Shown: in pieces, positions 54,258 through 64,000 of the stretch
Position numbering within the stretch: position 1 is the first letter of the stretch
How the letters are laid out: the number at the start of each line of letters is the position of its first letter
Origin: Klebsiella variicola
GTDB lineage: Bacteria; Pseudomonadota; Gammaproteobacteria; Enterobacterales; Enterobacteriaceae
Length of the DNA stretch: 64,000 nucleotides
Reading direction: 5' to 3'
Assembly: GCF_000828055.2 (NCBI RefSeq)
Contig: NZ_CP010523.2
Span: forward strand, 5,456,001 to 5,520,000
Made by a program: the position numbers and the translations under genes
Notes under the pieces: model-generated
Told to the model about the DNA's origin: nothing
Database searches by the model: none
The model's input: the letters and a program-made list of their open reading frames with translations, nothing else

Positions 54258-54923
54258 TTAACGCGTGATATCCCAGCCGCGCGCTTGCCACAATGCCGGC
54301 AGCTCTGCCAGATCGGTAAAGGTCGTCACTTTGGGATGATCGATCGGCTGGTTATGCGGATCGGCGCAGAAATAAAACACCTCCATGCCGGCGGCAATCC
54401 CCGACTGAGCACCGGCGCTGGAGTCATCCACCAGGATACAGTTTTCGGCTTTTACCTGCATGGCCTCTGCCGCATGAAACATCAGCGCCGGGTCAGGCTT
54501 CCAGCGCTGAATATCATAGCCGCTGTACAAGCGGTCAGCGAAATGGTGCAGCAGGCCGGTGCGGCCAAGAGAGTGCTGCATTTTACTGACCGGGCCATTG
54601 GAAACCACGCACATCGGGACGCTTACCGCATCCAGCAGCGCCTGGGCTCCGGCAATCACCTCCAGTTCGCTATCAAACAGGCGAGCGACCTCCGCACGGT
54701 AAATTGGCTCCAGCGTCGCTTTTTGCAGGTTAACGCCATGCTCAGCGTTGATGGTGTCGATAATTTCGTACAGCTTCACCCCTTTGAAGCGCTTAAAAAT
54801 CTCGGCAAGGTCCAGCGTAATGCCGAATTCCTGGAACATGTGAACGTAGGCGCGGGAGCAAATCACCTCACTGTCGACCAGTGTGCCGTCACAGTCAAAA
54901 AATACTGCTTCTGGTTGAGTCAT
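54258..54923 (-). CDS. yieH: YieH, HAD-family sugar phosphatase
   Basis: Cytoplasmic phosphatase of 221 residues; E. coli YieH hydrolyses 6-phosphogluconate among other substrates. HAD motif I is FFDCDGTLVDSE (nucleophile Asp10), motif II VVSNGPVS, motif III Lys in RWKPDPALM, and motif IV LVDDSSAG. The helical cap between motifs I and II marks subclass I. The gene is convergent with yieK and divergent from adeP. Confidence 0.93.
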   Translation of the reverse strand: MTQPEAVFFDCDGTLVDSEVICSRAYVHMFQEFGITLDLAEIFKRFKGVKLYEIIDTINAEHGVNLQKATLEPIYRAEVARLFDSELEVIAGAQALLDAVSVPMCVVSNGPVSKMQHSLGRTGLLHHFADRLYSGYDIQRWKPDPALMFHAAEAMQVKAENCILVDDSSAGAQSGIAAGMEVFYFCADPHNQPIDHPKVTTFTDLAELPALWQARGWDITR

Positions 54924-55093
54924 AGTCTTTCCGTATTAACAAGTTTAACGTTTTCGTCATGCCCAATGCCGCGACGCAATCGTTGCCGTATAAGCAAAAT
55001 AAATGAAAAAAATTACCATACAACTGCGCCGGGTGCCCTGTTTTGGTATAGGATAGCCTCGAATTTTCCCTCCTTTACGTTCGGAAACCGATA

Positions 55094-56431
55094 ATGAGTC
55101 AACAACAAACCAGCCAGTCTTCTGGCCAGGGTCTGCTGGAGCGCGTATTTAAGCTGCGCGAGCACGGCACCACAGTGCGTACGGAAGCGATCGCCGGTTT
55201 CACCACGTTCCTGACGATGGTGTATATCGTTTTTGTTAACCCACAAATTCTTGGCGTAGCGGGCATGGATACCAGCGCCGTGTTTGTGACTACCTGTCTG
55301 ATTGCTGCGTTCGGCAGTATCCTGATGGGCCTGTTCGCGAACCTGCCGGTGGCTCTTGCGCCGGCGATGGGGCTGAACGCCTTCTTCGCCTTTGTGGTGG
55401 TGCAGGCGATGGGCCTGCCGTGGCAGGTAGGCATGGGCGCGATTTTCTGGGGCGCCGTCGGTCTGCTGCTGCTGACGATTTTCCGTGTACGCTACTGGAT
55501 GATCGCCAATATTCCGGTGAGCCTGCGCGTCGGTATCACCAGCGGTATCGGCCTGTTTATCGGCATGATGGGTCTGAAAAATGCCGGGGTTATCGTCGCT
55601 AATCCGGAAACGCTGGTCAGCATTGGTCATCTGACCTCCCACAGTGTGCTGCTGGGCATACTGGGCTTCTTTATCATCGCGATTCTGGCATCACGTAACA
55701 TTCATGCCGCGGTCCTGGTGTCTATTGTGGTCACCACCCTGCTGGGCTGGATGCTGGGCGATGTGCACTACACCGGCATCGTCTCCGCGCCGCCGAGCGT
55801 GACGTCGGTGATTGGTCATGTCGATCTGGCTGGCTCCCTGAACCTGGGCCTGGCCGGCGTGATCTTCTCGTTTATGCTGGTCAACCTGTTTGACTCCTCC
55901 GGGACGCTGATTGGCGTCACCGATAAAGCGGGTCTGGCTGATGCTCAGGGTAAATTCCCGCGCATGAAGCAAGCGCTGTTTGTCGACAGCGTCTCGTCCG
56001 TTGCCGGTTCCTTTATTGGTACCTCTTCGGTGACCGCCTATATCGAATCCTCCTCCGGCGTTTCCGTGGGCGGGCGCACCGGCCTGACCGCCGTTGTCGT
56101 TGGGATCCTGTTCCTGCTGGTTATCTTCCTGTCACCGCTGGCGGGAATGGTTCCGGCCTATGCGGCGGCTGGCGCGCTGATTTACGTTGGCGTGCTGATG
56201 ACCTCCAGCCTCGCGCGCGTGAAGTGGGATGACCTGACGGAAGCGGTACCGGCGTTTATCACCGCGGTGATGATGCCGTTTAGCTTCTCAATCACCGAAG
56301 GTATCGCCTTAGGCTTTATCTCTTACTGCGTGATGAAGATCGGTACCGGCCGTCTGCGCGAGCTCAGCCCGTGCGTGATTATCGTCTCGCTGCTGTTCGT
56401 GCTGAAAATTGTCTTTATCGATGCACATTAA
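55094..56431 (+). CDS. adeP: AdeP, adenine permease
   Basis: Inner-membrane proton-linked adenine importer of the AzgA-like NCS2 branch. 445 residues with about 12-14 hydrophobic segments. Diagnostic segments are GLNAFFAF in helix 3, FSFMLVNLFDSSGTLIGVT and SSVTAYIESSSGVSVGGRTGL. Length equals E. coli AdeP (YieG). It ends in a bidirectional terminator shared with chrR. Confidence 0.96.
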   Translation: MSQQQTSQSSGQGLLERVFKLREHGTTVRTEAIAGFTTFLTMVYIVFVNPQILGVAGMDTSAVFVTTCLIAAFGSILMGLFANLPVALAPAMGLNAFFAFVVVQAMGLPWQVGMGAIFWGAVGLLLLTIFRVRYWMIANIPVSLRVGITSGIGLFIGMMGLKNAGVIVANPETLVSIGHLTSHSVLLGILGFFIIAILASRNIHAAVLVSIVVTTLLGWMLGDVHYTGIVSAPPSVTSVIGHVDLAGSLNLGLAGVIFSFMLVNLFDSSGTLIGVTDKAGLADAQGKFPRMKQALFVDSVSSVAGSFIGTSSVTAYIESSSGVSVGGRTGLTAVVVGILFLLVIFLSPLAGMVPAYAAAGALIYVGVLMTSSLARVKWDDLTEAVPAFITAVMMPFSFSITEGIALGFISYCVMKIGTGRLRELSPCVIIVSLLFVLKIVFIDAH

Positions 56432-56446
56432 TCCGCACGCATGATG

Positions 56447-56478
56447 AAAAAGCCCGGCATCGCTGCCGGGCTTTTTTT
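56447..56478. terminator. Bidirectional terminator between adeP and chrR
   Basis: AGCCCGGCA-TCGC-TGCCGGGCT perfect stem with seven T residues on one side and five A residues on the other. Confidence 0.9.
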
Positions 56479-57043
56479 ATGCTTTAACCCGCCGAATATA
56501 GTCGCCAAAGGCGGTCAGCTGGCCACGCAGATGGTCGAGGGTGCTCTGATCGACTACTTCACCCGACTGCGGATCCACTTTGTTCTGGATGACGCCGCCC
56601 ATAAATTCCGGTTTATTCATTACCATCGCATCAAGGAAGACCAGAATCTGGCGCAAATGATACTGGCAGCGCGCACCGCCGATGGCGCCCATTGAGCTGG
56701 TCTGAATCAGTACCGGTTTGCCGGACAGCGGCTGCTCGGACAGGCGTGACAGCCAGTCGATAGCGTTTTTCAGGCCGCCAGGCACGGAATAGTTATACTC
56801 GGGAGTGACGATCACCACGCCATCCGCTTCGCGGATCTGTTGCGCAATATCCTGCACGCGCTGTGGGAACCCCTCTTCCTCCTGCATATCAGCATCGTAC
56901 AGCGGGATATCACCGATCGACGGCAGCGCGGAGATATCCATGCCCGCTGGCGCGATGCCGGGCAGGGTGCGCGCGACCATTCCATTAAACGACCCTTTGC
57001 GCAGGCTGCCGAGTAACGTAACCACTTTTAAGGTATCTGACAT
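56477..57043 (-). CDS. chrR: ChrR (YieF), FMN-dependent quinone/chromate reductase
   Basis: Soluble NAD(P)H-dependent FMN reductase that reduces quinones and, in vitro, chromate and uranyl. 188 residues, flavodoxin-like. The FMN phosphate loop is LGSLRKGSFN and the isoalloxazine site is TPEYNYSVPGGLKNAIDWLSR. The sequence follows E. coli ChrR across its length. The upstream gene yieE is on the same strand, 36 bases away. Confidence 0.95.
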   Translation of the reverse strand: MSDTLKVVTLLGSLRKGSFNGMVARTLPGIAPAGMDISALPSIGDIPLYDADMQEEEGFPQRVQDIAQQIREADGVVIVTPEYNYSVPGGLKNAIDWLSRLSEQPLSGKPVLIQTSSMGAIGGARCQYHLRQILVFLDAMVMNKPEFMGGVIQNKVDPQSGEVVDQSTLDHLRGQLTAFGDYIRRVKA

Positions 57044-57079
57044 GATTGCTCCTTTGTATCATGATGCCGGCAAAACCGG

Positions 57080-57802
57080 TCAATTGAGGGATAAGGTTTT
57101 TTCCATCGGTAAGCTGGTAAAACGCATCAGACGGGCCGACGGTTCGCGTGCGCGCTGCTGAGCATCCGGCAGGCTGCGCCATTCGCCCCCCTTAGCATCA
57201 TATTCCCAGACCTTCAGCGAGCCGATATTTGGGCTGGCGGCAATCGACCACACCAGCAGCGATTCGGCATCACAGACGGCTTCGATCGGCTGGCTACCGG
57301 CGGTGCGCAGGCGGCCAGAACCCGGCAGCAGCTGCGTTGATGCTTCGCCGGTCAGTTTCAACACGCTTCGCCGCAGGGCCACCAGCTGGCTACGCGCTTC
57401 ATCCGGGTCATGCTGAATGTTAATCCACAGATTTTCATTGTTACTGAAATTGTGCCGGTCGGCGTCGTGACCACGCACCGTGCGCTGCAGTTCCATGTCG
57501 AGGCCACAATCCCCCTCGGTGGTCAGCGCGACGCCAACAATATTGCCAGTATAAGAGATAGAGAAGCGAGGAAGATGACGATCGCTAAAAACCGGTCGGC
57601 CATTGGCTTCATTGATGATTTCAGGCAGCTCGCTGATACCGTAAAGCATAAACAGCAGTTCGGCGAGTAGCGAACGCGAAGCGCGAAAGCGAGCCTGGCG
57701 GTATTCAGGGAGTAGGCGTGCGGATTGATGACAGGCCGCTGACAAACGTGTCGATAGCGGCTCCCCGGTACTAAGTATCCCTCTTGCAAAATGCGTTGCC
57801 AT
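57080..57802 (-). CDS. yieE: YieE, 4'-phosphopantetheinyl transferase superfamily protein
   Basis: 240 residues related to holo-ACP synthases that attach phosphopantetheine to carrier proteins. The motif VALTTEGDCGLDMELQRT carries the metal-binding Asp and Glu. The second motif, usually W(S/T)XKEAXXK, is replaced by ALRRSVLKLTGEA, as in E. coli YieE, so activity is uncertain. No carrier-protein target lies nearby. Co-oriented with chrR. Confidence 0.88.
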   Translation of the reverse strand: MATHFARGILSTGEPLSTRLSAACHQSARLLPEYRQARFRASRSLLAELLFMLYGISELPEIINEANGRPVFSDRHLPRFSISYTGNIVGVALTTEGDCGLDMELQRTVRGHDADRHNFSNNENLWINIQHDPDEARSQLVALRRSVLKLTGEASTQLLPGSGRLRTAGSQPIEAVCDAESLLVWSIAASPNIGSLKVWEYDAKGGEWRSLPDAQQRAREPSARLMRFTSLPMEKTLSLN

Positions 57803-57958
57803 ACGTCGCTCCGTGAGTAATGGTCTGGATAAAATTGCGGGCGCTATTATCGCCTGGTATTAACAGGTTTTAATGCCGAAATCCCCCCTTGAAAAGGGAA
57901 TTTGTTTGAATTTTACAAATTCTTGCGCAAATAAGGGGCGATAGACACGAAACAAGGC

Positions 57959-58918
57959 TTACAGCGTACCGGAATAGAGTGCTTTCAGCGTATCTCTAAG
58001 CCAGACGAGCTTCGGGTTGTAGCTGTTGCGCTTATGCCATAGCAGGGTGAAGGGAACGCGCAGCTTTTCCAGATGCTGCGCCTCCAGCGGTAGCGGCCGG
58101 GAGACTAGCGGCAGCTGGTGCTGCTGATTATAGTGCTGGCAGTAGCGCGGCGCGGTAGCCAGCATGGTGTGTTGCGGTTGAGCGGCCATAAAAAGCGATT
58201 GTTCAAACCCTGGCACGGTCAGCGCCACGTTACGCTTATACCCCAGCTCCTGCAGCACATCGTCCAGCGCCCAGGTATCGCGTTGTTCCCAGCAGATAGT
58301 GATATGCGGATAGCGTAAGAATGCCGCCAGATCCCACTCTTCCCTGAGCGCTGGATGATCGGCGCGCAGCCAGACCTGCGGCAGGTCGGTGAACAGTACC
58401 TCAAAATCGATATACCACGGCAGCAGGCTCAGCAGCTCCCGCGACTGTGGATGGCTTTCACGCCCGCAGAAGCCGATATCCACCTCGCCGCGAATGATGG
58501 CGTCCAGCGAGTCGTAGTCCCAGTTGCGCAAACGAATCAATGCCTGCGGATAGCGCTGATAGATGCGCTGGGAGAGGGTATTAAACAGGATCATCAGCAG
58601 CGGCGTTTCCGCCGCCAGCTCGAATTTGAGGCCGCTGGGCATGGTGTGGTGTGGTTTATCGAGGATCTGGTTGCCCATCTGCATCCAGTCCGCCAGATCC
58701 TGCTCCATGCTGCTGACCAGCGGCGTAGGCGCCAGACCCAGCGGGGTTTTCACAAACAGCGGGTCGTCAAACCAGGCGCGCAGTTTGGCCAGCGACTTGC
58801 TCACCGCTGACGGCGAAACGTTCATCCGCTTCGCCGTACGGGTAACGCTGAGCTCCTGGGTCAGGAGCTGCAGGCAGAGGAGTAAATTAAGATCAAGACT
58901 CGACAGCGGCTTCTTCAT
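57959..58918 (-). CDS. yidZ: YidZ, LysR-family regulator
   Basis: 319 residues from ATG 58918 ([19 protein letters not shown]), matching E. coli YidZ; the longer frame adds 15 unconserved residues. N-terminal helix-turn-helix is [21 protein letters not shown], and a LysR substrate-binding domain covers about 95-300. In E. coli it has been linked to anaerobic nitric-oxide protection. Here its start overlaps the end of mdtL by 26 bases on the same strand. Confidence 0.92.
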   Translation of the reverse strand: MKKPLSSLDLNLLLCLQLLTQELSVTRTAKRMNVSPSAVSKSLAKLRAWFDDPLFVKTPLGLAPTPLVSSMEQDLADWMQMGNQILDKPHHTMPSGLKFELAAETPLLMILFNTLSQRIYQRYPQALIRLRNWDYDSLDAIIRGEVDIGFCGRESHPQSRELLSLLPWYIDFEVLFTDLPQVWLRADHPALREEWDLAAFLRYPHITICWEQRDTWALDDVLQELGYKRNVALTVPGFEQSLFMAAQPQHTMLATAPRYCQHYNQQHQLPLVSRPLPLEAQHLEKLRVPFTLLWHKRNSYNPKLVWLRDTLKALYSGTL

Positions 58919-60071
58919 CGTATTGCGCAACCCGCGGCGGGGTGACGACCAGTAATAAAACAAGGCTCACTATGCTACAGGCAATGAGTATCCCGATCAG
59001 CATATTCATTGCGCTGAGTCCGATGATGGCGGCGAGCCAAATCCACAGCGATGAACCGCACACCTGCGCGATGCCGAGGACCGAACTGGCGACGCCCGCG
59101 CGCAGCGTGAACGGCCCCAGCGCCTGGCTCATTGCGACGCCGAATCCAACGGAGAAGCCGGCGCAAATCATGCCCAACCCGATCAGGGTGAGGGTCTGGC
59201 GGGTGGCGAGGCTCAGCGCCAGGCCTGCCGCCAGGAACAGTACCTGCGAAGTCAGCATTAAGGTGCGGGGGGTAAACAGCGACAGGGCGAACGGCGTCGA
59301 GAAGGAGACCGCCATGCTGATCATCGCCATCAGGGCCATCGCCATTGAGTAAGTTCCCCGGTCGAACCCCATCTCTTCCATCATCAGAACCGGAGAGACG
59401 TTCACGTAGGTCAGGATCGCCGTCACGCTGAGGGTGGTAATGAGAATGCGGCTGAGAAAAAAGCGGTTCAGCAGCGACTCACTGCCGCCATGCTGCGGTG
59501 TCGCAGTCTGCGGAGGTGCCGTCGGGCGCGTCTCGCGCAGGATAAAGACCGACAGCAAACCGACCATGACGCCCATGCCGGTCATGGTGTAGAACAGGCT
59601 CTGCCACGGATATTTCAGCATAATCAGGTGGCCAAGCACCGGCGCCAGGACGGGGATAATGCAGGTAATGCCGTTGAGCAACGACAGCACCTTGGCGCGG
59701 CGGCGATCGTCCAGCGTATCGCGCAGGATAGCGAAAGCCACCACGTAGCAGCTGCCGGCACCGATCCCCTGGATAAAGCGTCCGACGAGGAAGTGGCTGC
59801 TGGCATGCGCCAGGGCGCAGAGCAGGGAGGCGACAACAAAGATCACCGCGCCCACAATGGCGACAGGCTTACGTCCTGACCGGTCGGCGATGCGACCAGC
59901 AAACAGCATCGCGGAGGCCATACCGGCCAGATAGACTGAAAAGGCAATATGTAATTGTGCCTCGCTGGCCCCCAGGTCCTGAGCAATACGCGGCAGGCCG
60001 ACCAGATACATATCGATGCCAGAGGGATAGAGCAGAACCAGGGCGAAACTGCAGAGAAGAAAGCGTGTCAT
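58893..60071 (-). CDS. mdtL: MdtL, MFS multidrug efflux transporter
   Basis: Drug:proton antiporter of the DHA1 (12-helix) group, 392 residues. The start is ATG 60071 ([20 protein letters not shown]), preceded by GAGGATCCC; an upstream ATG would add 24 hydrophilic residues absent from E. coli. Helix 1 [13 protein letters not shown], the motif A loop [15 protein letters not shown] and [18 protein letters not shown] are conserved. In E. coli it lies next to tnaB; tna genes are missing here. Confidence 0.94.
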   Translation of the reverse strand: MTRFLLCSFALVLLYPSGIDMYLVGLPRIAQDLGASEAQLHIAFSVYLAGMASAMLFAGRIADRSGRKPVAIVGAVIFVVASLLCALAHASSHFLVGRFIQGIGAGSCYVVAFAILRDTLDDRRRAKVLSLLNGITCIIPVLAPVLGHLIMLKYPWQSLFYTMTGMGVMVGLLSVFILRETRPTAPPQTATPQHGGSESLLNRFFLSRILITTLSVTAILTYVNVSPVLMMEEMGFDRGTYSMAMALMAMISMAVSFSTPFALSLFTPRTLMLTSQVLFLAAGLALSLATRQTLTLIGLGMICAGFSVGFGVAMSQALGPFTLRAGVASSVLGIAQVCGSSLWIWLAAIIGLSAMNMLIGILIACSIVSLVLLLVVTPPRVAQYDEEAAVES

Positions 60072-60170
60072 GGGATCCTCGCGATGTGAATGGCGTTCAG
60101 CATAGTGAGGAACGCGGCACAAGACGAGTTGCCATTTGGACAACGCTCTTTTCCTGGCAGGAAACGCGAG

Positions 60171-60590
60171 TTAACGACTCCGGGTACGCCAGACGCGGGC
60201 CATCCCTTCGCTTTCCGGCCGAACGCTTTCAAAGCCGAACTTCGCATACAGCGCCGGCACATCCGCCACCAGCGTAACGTAGGCCCCGTCAAAGGCGTTA
60301 GCGTCCAGCCAGGCGATCAGCTTCTCCATCACCAGCCGGCCAAGGCCTTTTCCCTGATGAGCCGGATCGACGGCGACGTCGACAATATCGAAATTAATCG
60401 CGCCGTCGCCGACGATACGTCCCATCGCGATCGGCGTCTCCTGCCAGAGGATATGTACGCCGTAACAGCTATGCGGCAGCCCGGCTCTGGCGCCTTCCAG
60501 GGGGCGCGGCGACATGCCTGCCGCCACCCGCAGGTGGCAAAACGCTTCGGCGGAGGGCACCTTCTCGATCACGGTATATTCAACGGTCAT
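60171..60590 (-). CDS. GNAT-family N-acetyltransferase
   Basis: 139 residues, predicted to transfer an acetyl group from acetyl-CoA to an amine. Motif A is VDVAVDPAHQGKGLGRLVMEKLI with the QGKGLG pyrophosphate loop near 79-84, and motif B is ALYAKFGFESVRPES. Substrate unknown. The gene occupies the interval between mdtL and mnmE where E. coli K-12 carries tnaCAB. It has its own spacing on both sides and a terminator from mnmE upstream, so it is probably a single-gene unit. Confidence 0.85.
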   Translation of the reverse strand: MTVEYTVIEKVPSAEAFCHLRVAAGMSPRPLEGARAGLPHSCYGVHILWQETPIAMGRIVGDGAINFDIVDVAVDPAHQGKGLGRLVMEKLIAWLDANAFDGAYVTLVADVPALYAKFGFESVRPESEGMARVWRTRSR

Positions 60591-60651
60591 GCTTTAGTCT
60601 CGTGGTAAAAGGGGAGATAAAAGTAGAGAACGTTGCGCCGCAAAGGGCAAG

Positions 60652-60685
60652 AAAAAACCCGCATTAACGCGGCGTTAATGCGGGT
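60652..60685 (-). terminator. mnmE terminator
   Basis: CCCGCATTAACGC/GCGTTAATGCGGG, a long perfect stem followed by six T residues on the minus strand, 25 bases after the mnmE stop. Confidence 0.9.
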
Positions 60686-60709
60686 GAGTGAACGTTTACG
60701 GACTAAACG

Positions 60710-62074
60710 TTATTTGCCGATACAGAAGCTGGAGAAGATGCGGCCCAGCAGGTCGTCGGAGGTGAACTCCCCGGTGATCTCGCTCAGCGCCTGCTGCGCG
60801 AGGCGCAGCTCTTCCGCCAGCAGCTCCCCGGCCCAGGCGCCCAGCAGCTGGGCTTTGCCCTGCTGCAGATGGTTCGCCGCCTCTTCCAGCGCCTGCAGGT
60901 GACGGCGGCGGGCGAGGAAGCCGCCTTCCATGCTGGTATCGAAGCCCATGCTCTGCTTAAGGTGGTTCCGCAGCACCTCCACGCCTTCGCCGGTTCGCGC
61001 CGACAGGCGGATCAGTGAGTGGCCATTGACTTCGCTGAGACCCAGCGCTTCGCCAGTGACGTCGGCTTTATTGCGCACCACGGTAATCGGCAGTTTAGCG
61101 GGCAGGCGCTCGATAAAGTCTGGCCAGATCTCCGCCGGATCAACGGCGCTGGTGGTGGTGCCGTCGACCATAAACAGCACCCGATCCGCCTGCTCAATCT
61201 CCTGCCAGGCGCGCTCGATGCCGATACGCTCCACTTCGTCACTGGCGTCGCGCAGGCCCGCGGTATCGATGATATGCAGCGGCATGCCGTCGATATGGAT
61301 ATGCTCGCGCAGCACGTCGCGGGTGGTGCCCGCAATGTCGGTGACGATCGCCGCTTCGCGGCCCGCCAGGGCGTTGAGCAGGCTCGATTTACCGGCATTA
61401 GGTCGCCCGGCGATCACCACTTTCATCCCTTCGCGCAGCAGACTGCCCTGGCGAGCTTCCGCGCGGACGGCGTCGAGGTCGGCCATCACGCCGTTCAGCT
61501 GGGCTTCAATTTTGCCGTCGGAGAGGAAATCAATTTCTTCATCCGGGAAATCGATCGCCGCTTCCACGTAGATGCGCAGGTGAGTGAGCGCTTCCACGAG
61601 GTGGTTAACCCGCGCGGAGAAGGCCCCTTGCAAGGAGTTCAACGCCGAGCGCGCCGCCTGTTCTGAACTGGCGTCGATGAGGTCGGCGATGGCTTCTGCC
61701 TGCGCCAGATCGAGCTTGTCGTTGAGGAACGCGCGCTCGGAAAACTCGCCCGGCCTGGCGATGCGTACGCCGGGCAACGTCAGAATACGTTTGAGCAGCA
61801 GATCGAGAATGACCGGGCCGCCGTGGCCCTGCAGCTCAAGCACATCTTCGCCGGTAAAGGAGTTCGGCCCGGGGAACCACAGCGCAATCCCCTGATCCAG
61901 CGGCGTACCGTCAACGTCGTTGAACGGCAGATAGTCGGCATAGCGCGGCTTCGGCAGCTTGCCGAGTACCGCCTGCGCGACATCGCGCGCCTTAAGGCCG
62001 GAGATACGCAGGATGCCCACCCCACCGCGTCCCGGAGGGGTTGCCTGGGCGACGATAGTGTCGTTATGGCTCAT
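60710..62074 (-). CDS. mnmE: MnmE (TrmE), tRNA modification GTPase
   Basis: Works with MnmG on wobble U34 of tRNA. 454 residues: N-terminal tetrahydrofolate-binding domain ([19 protein letters not shown]), helical domain, G domain near 215-375 with P-loop GRPNAGKSS, switch [17 protein letters not shown] and NKAD. The C-terminal CIGK supplies the conserved cysteine motif (CxGK). All motifs are intact. It follows yidC on the same strand. Confidence 0.98.
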   Translation of the reverse strand: MSHNDTIVAQATPPGRGGVGILRISGLKARDVAQAVLGKLPKPRYADYLPFNDVDGTPLDQGIALWFPGPNSFTGEDVLELQGHGGPVILDLLLKRILTLPGVRIARPGEFSERAFLNDKLDLAQAEAIADLIDASSEQAARSALNSLQGAFSARVNHLVEALTHLRIYVEAAIDFPDEEIDFLSDGKIEAQLNGVMADLDAVRAEARQGSLLREGMKVVIAGRPNAGKSSLLNALAGREAAIVTDIAGTTRDVLREHIHIDGMPLHIIDTAGLRDASDEVERIGIERAWQEIEQADRVLFMVDGTTTSAVDPAEIWPDFIERLPAKLPITVVRNKADVTGEALGLSEVNGHSLIRLSARTGEGVEVLRNHLKQSMGFDTSMEGGFLARRRHLQALEEAANHLQQGKAQLLGAWAGELLAEELRLAQQALSEITGEFTSDDLLGRIFSSFCIGK

Positions 62075-62094
62075 GGTGACTCTCTATGTAGATG

Positions 62095-62122
62095 TAAAAA
62101 AGGCGGTCCATTGACCGCCTTC
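62095..62122 (-). terminator. yidC terminator
   Basis: AAGGCGGTC-AATG-GACCGCCTT with T residues on the minus strand, between yidC and mnmE. Confidence 0.85.
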
Positions 62123-62196
62123 TCTGGCATTAACGTTACCGTAACTACTCTAAATTATCCAAGTCGCAGATGCGTTGGCTTGAAGAATGAAGAGTA

Positions 62197-63843
62197 TCAG
62201 GATTTCTTCTTCTCGCGGCTATGCAGGCCACGCTTCTCCAGACCACGGTAAATCAGCTGCTGCTGAATAATGGTCACCAGGTTGCTGACGATGTAGTACA
62301 CCACCAGGCCAGACGGGAACCACAGGAAGAACACCGTGAAGATGACCGGCATAAAGGTCATGATCTTCTGCTGCATCGGGTCGGTCACGGTGGTTGGCGA
62401 CATCTTCTGGATGAAGAACATGGTCGCGCCCATGATGATCGGCAGGATGTAGTACGGGTCTTGTGCAGACAGGTCGTGGATCCACAGGATAAACGGCGCA
62501 TGACGCAGTTCAACCGAGGCGCTCAGCATGTAGTACAGCGCAAGGAAGATCGGCATCTGAATAATCAGCGGGAAGCAGCCACCCAGTGGGTTCACTTTTT
62601 CCGCTTTATACAGCGCCATCATCTCCTGGCTTTGACGTTGTTTATCGTCGCCCAGACGCTCACGCATGGCCTGAATCTTCGGCTGCAGCATACGCATCTT
62701 CGCCATGGAGGTGTACTGCGCTTTGGTCAGCGGGTACATGATGCCACGAACGATAAAGGTGATAACGATGATCGAGAAGCCCCAGTTGCCGAGGAAGCTG
62801 TGGATGAATTTCAGCAGCTTAAACAGCGGTTGGGAGATGAACCACAGCCAGCCATAGTCGACGGTCAGATCCAGGTGCGGCGCAACGGCAGCCATTTTGT
62901 CCTGAATAGCCGGGCCGACCCACAGCACGCTCTGCAGTTTGTCGGTTTGACCTGGCTGCACCAGTACCGGCTGCGATTTGTAGCCAATAGCCACAATGCC
63001 GTTGCCGAGGTTAGCGGTGTAGAAGTTATTCGTTCCATTATTCTGCGGCACCCACGCGGTGGTGAAGTACTGCTGCAGCATGGCAACCCAACCGTTCTTG
63101 GTGCTGACGTTCAGGTTTTCGTTGTCCAGAATGGTATCGAATTTATATTTTTCGTATTTCGTATCTGAAGTCGAGAACGCTGCGCCACGGAAAGTATGCA
63201 TCGTGGACAGGCCGCCGGTCTGCGTATCGCGACTGGTCGGCAGCGCCGCGGTCTGCTTCAACTGACCGAAGGTCGAGACTTCCAGAGGCTTCTCGCTGGC
63301 GTTCTGCACGCTATAACCCACGTTCACCGCATAGCCGCCACGTTTCAGGGTGAAGGTTTTGGTGAAGACGTTGCCGGCTTTGTCGGTGTAGGTCAGCGGA
63401 ATGACGATTTCATCCTGGCCATCTGCCAGCACAAACGCCTCTTTATCGACGTTGTACAGCGGACGCGGGCCATTCGCCGGGTTATCCGGACCATCACGGC
63501 CGGTTAAGCCGCTCTGCGCCTGGTAGACAAACTGCGGCGTGGTTTCCAGTAACTGGAACGGTTCGGTCGACTTCAGCGTTTTTGGATACGCCAGAAGCAG
63601 CGCCTGCTCAATATCGCCACCGTTGGTGTTGATAGTCAGTTCAAGCACGTCGGTTTTAACCGTAATCAGTTTCCCCTGGCCACTGGCCGGTACGCCCTGG
63701 TCGGCGGCGCTACCCGCTGCTGTGGTCGTAGTCTGCGTGGTCTGCTGCTGGGGCTGCGGATTTTTGTCCTGCTCCCAGGCTTGCCAGATCATGAAAGACA
63801 CGAACAACAAAGCGATGATAAGAAGATTGCGTTGCGAATCCAT
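62197..63843 (-). CDS. yidC: YidC, membrane protein insertase
   Basis: Essential Oxa1-family insertase that helps place proteins such as the ATP synthase c subunit into the inner membrane, alone or with SecYEG. 548 residues: N-terminal signal anchor ([18 protein letters not shown]), periplasmic beta-supersandwich domain (about 55-340), then five conserved hydrophobic segments. The hydrophilic-groove Arg is in [20 protein letters not shown], and the basic tail is [13 protein letters not shown]. It starts two bases after yidD. Confidence 0.98.
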   Translation of the reverse strand: MDSQRNLLIIALLFVSFMIWQAWEQDKNPQPQQQTTQTTTTAAGSAADQGVPASGQGKLITVKTDVLELTINTNGGDIEQALLLAYPKTLKSTEPFQLLETTPQFVYQAQSGLTGRDGPDNPANGPRPLYNVDKEAFVLADGQDEIVIPLTYTDKAGNVFTKTFTLKRGGYAVNVGYSVQNASEKPLEVSTFGQLKQTAALPTSRDTQTGGLSTMHTFRGAAFSTSDTKYEKYKFDTILDNENLNVSTKNGWVAMLQQYFTTAWVPQNNGTNNFYTANLGNGIVAIGYKSQPVLVQPGQTDKLQSVLWVGPAIQDKMAAVAPHLDLTVDYGWLWFISQPLFKLLKFIHSFLGNWGFSIIVITFIVRGIMYPLTKAQYTSMAKMRMLQPKIQAMRERLGDDKQRQSQEMMALYKAEKVNPLGGCFPLIIQMPIFLALYYMLSASVELRHAPFILWIHDLSAQDPYYILPIIMGATMFFIQKMSPTTVTDPMQQKIMTFMPVIFTVFFLWFPSGLVVYYIVSNLVTIIQQQLIYRGLEKRGLHSREKKKS

Positions 63844-63845
63844 CG

Positions 63846-64000
63846 TTAGTGTTCTCTGGTATCAAATGGTCCAGGCGGGACGGGATCGTCACCACCAGGG
63901 TGTAAAGGGTGGCATTTTAATACGCGTTTCATTGTCAACCAACTGCCTTTTATCACACCAAACCTGCGTAAGGCCTCAATTCCGTATTGAGAACAGGTTG
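63846..64000 (-). CDS. yidD: YidD, membrane protein insertion efficiency factor (3' part)
   Basis: The frame enters from the right edge and ends with TAA two bases before the yidC ATG. Visible residues [18 protein letters not shown], then [19 protein letters not shown], are the conserved half of YidD, including the Cys-rich helix end and HPGGxDPVP motif. It is a small amphipathic protein that assists YidC-dependent insertion. In E. coli the order is rpmH-rnpA-yidD-yidC, so rnpA should lie just beyond the window. Confidence 0.95.
   Translation of the reverse strand, partial: TCSQYGIEALRRFGVIKGSWLTMKRVLKCHPLHPGGDDPVPPGPFDTREH

Noticed and set aside
57080-57802. YieE as a complete phosphopantetheinyl transferase
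   Set aside because: The usual W(S/T)XKEA motif is replaced by ALRRSVLKLTGEA, so only superfamily membership is claimed, not activity.

Overview
The window is a core chromosomal segment of a gamma-proteobacterium of the family Enterobacteriaceae, most likely Klebsiella or a close relative such as Raoultella. The proteins match E. coli K-12 products almost end to end, the RNA genes (CsrC, Spot 42, 16S/23S/5S, tRNA-Glu) are of enterobacterial type, and gene order follows the E. coli region around the replication origin. tnaAB and bglGFB are missing from their E. coli positions, which suits an indole-negative Klebsiella, but the species cannot be fixed from this sequence. I see no phage, insertion sequence, integron or CRISPR array.

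Layout. 1-9479: a partial DUF2489-like gene, yihI, csrC, engB, spf, polA, yihG, dsbA, srkA, yihD and mobAB. 9480-15228: a complete rRNA operon on the minus strand (16S, tRNA-Glu, 23S, 5S) with promoters P1 and P2, boxA sites and two terminators. 15229-25243: yieP, hsrA, the ribose operon rbsDACBK with rbsR, and kup. 25461-30551: ravA-viaA, the divergent pair asnA/asnC, and mioC. 30573-30842: the replication origin oriC. 30933-41056: mnmG, rsmG and the whole ATP synthase operon atpIBEFHAGDC. 41057-45133: an unusual small CRP-linked unit, then glmU and glmS. 45181-50086: Pho boxes and pstSCAB-phoU. 50087-54178: two tandem BglG-type antiterminator/terminator elements followed by bglH-yieL-yieK, without bglG, bglF or bglB. 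54258 to the end: yieH, adeP, chrR, yieE, yidZ, mdtL, a GNAT gene where E. coli has tnaCAB, mnmE, yidC and the 3' part of yidD.

How it works together. The genes are origin-proximal and so have high copy number in fast growth: ribosomal RNA, ATP synthase, rRNA and tRNA modification (rsmG, mnmG, mnmE), DNA polymerase I and membrane insertion (yidC). Around them are compact nutrient systems whose control sites can be read: ribose uptake under a LacI-type operator, phosphate uptake under tandem Pho boxes, and beta-glucoside porin genes behind conditional terminators. oriC carries the expected DnaA boxes (R1, R2, R3, R4 and the M box) and an AT-rich unwinding region. A further DnaA-type box lies in the mioC promoter region, and a perfect one lies between polA and yihG.

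Main points of interest: (1) an apparently unannotated transcription unit between atpC and glmU with a perfect CRP core site, a 16-residue amphipathic peptide ORF and a terminator; (2) both bgl-type antitermination elements kept upstream of bglH although the antiterminator, transporter and hydrolase genes are gone; (3) an rRNA operon that joins the rrnC upstream neighbourhood of E. coli to the rrnA downstream neighbourhood; (4) two LacI-type palindromes 78 bp apart at the rbs promoter.
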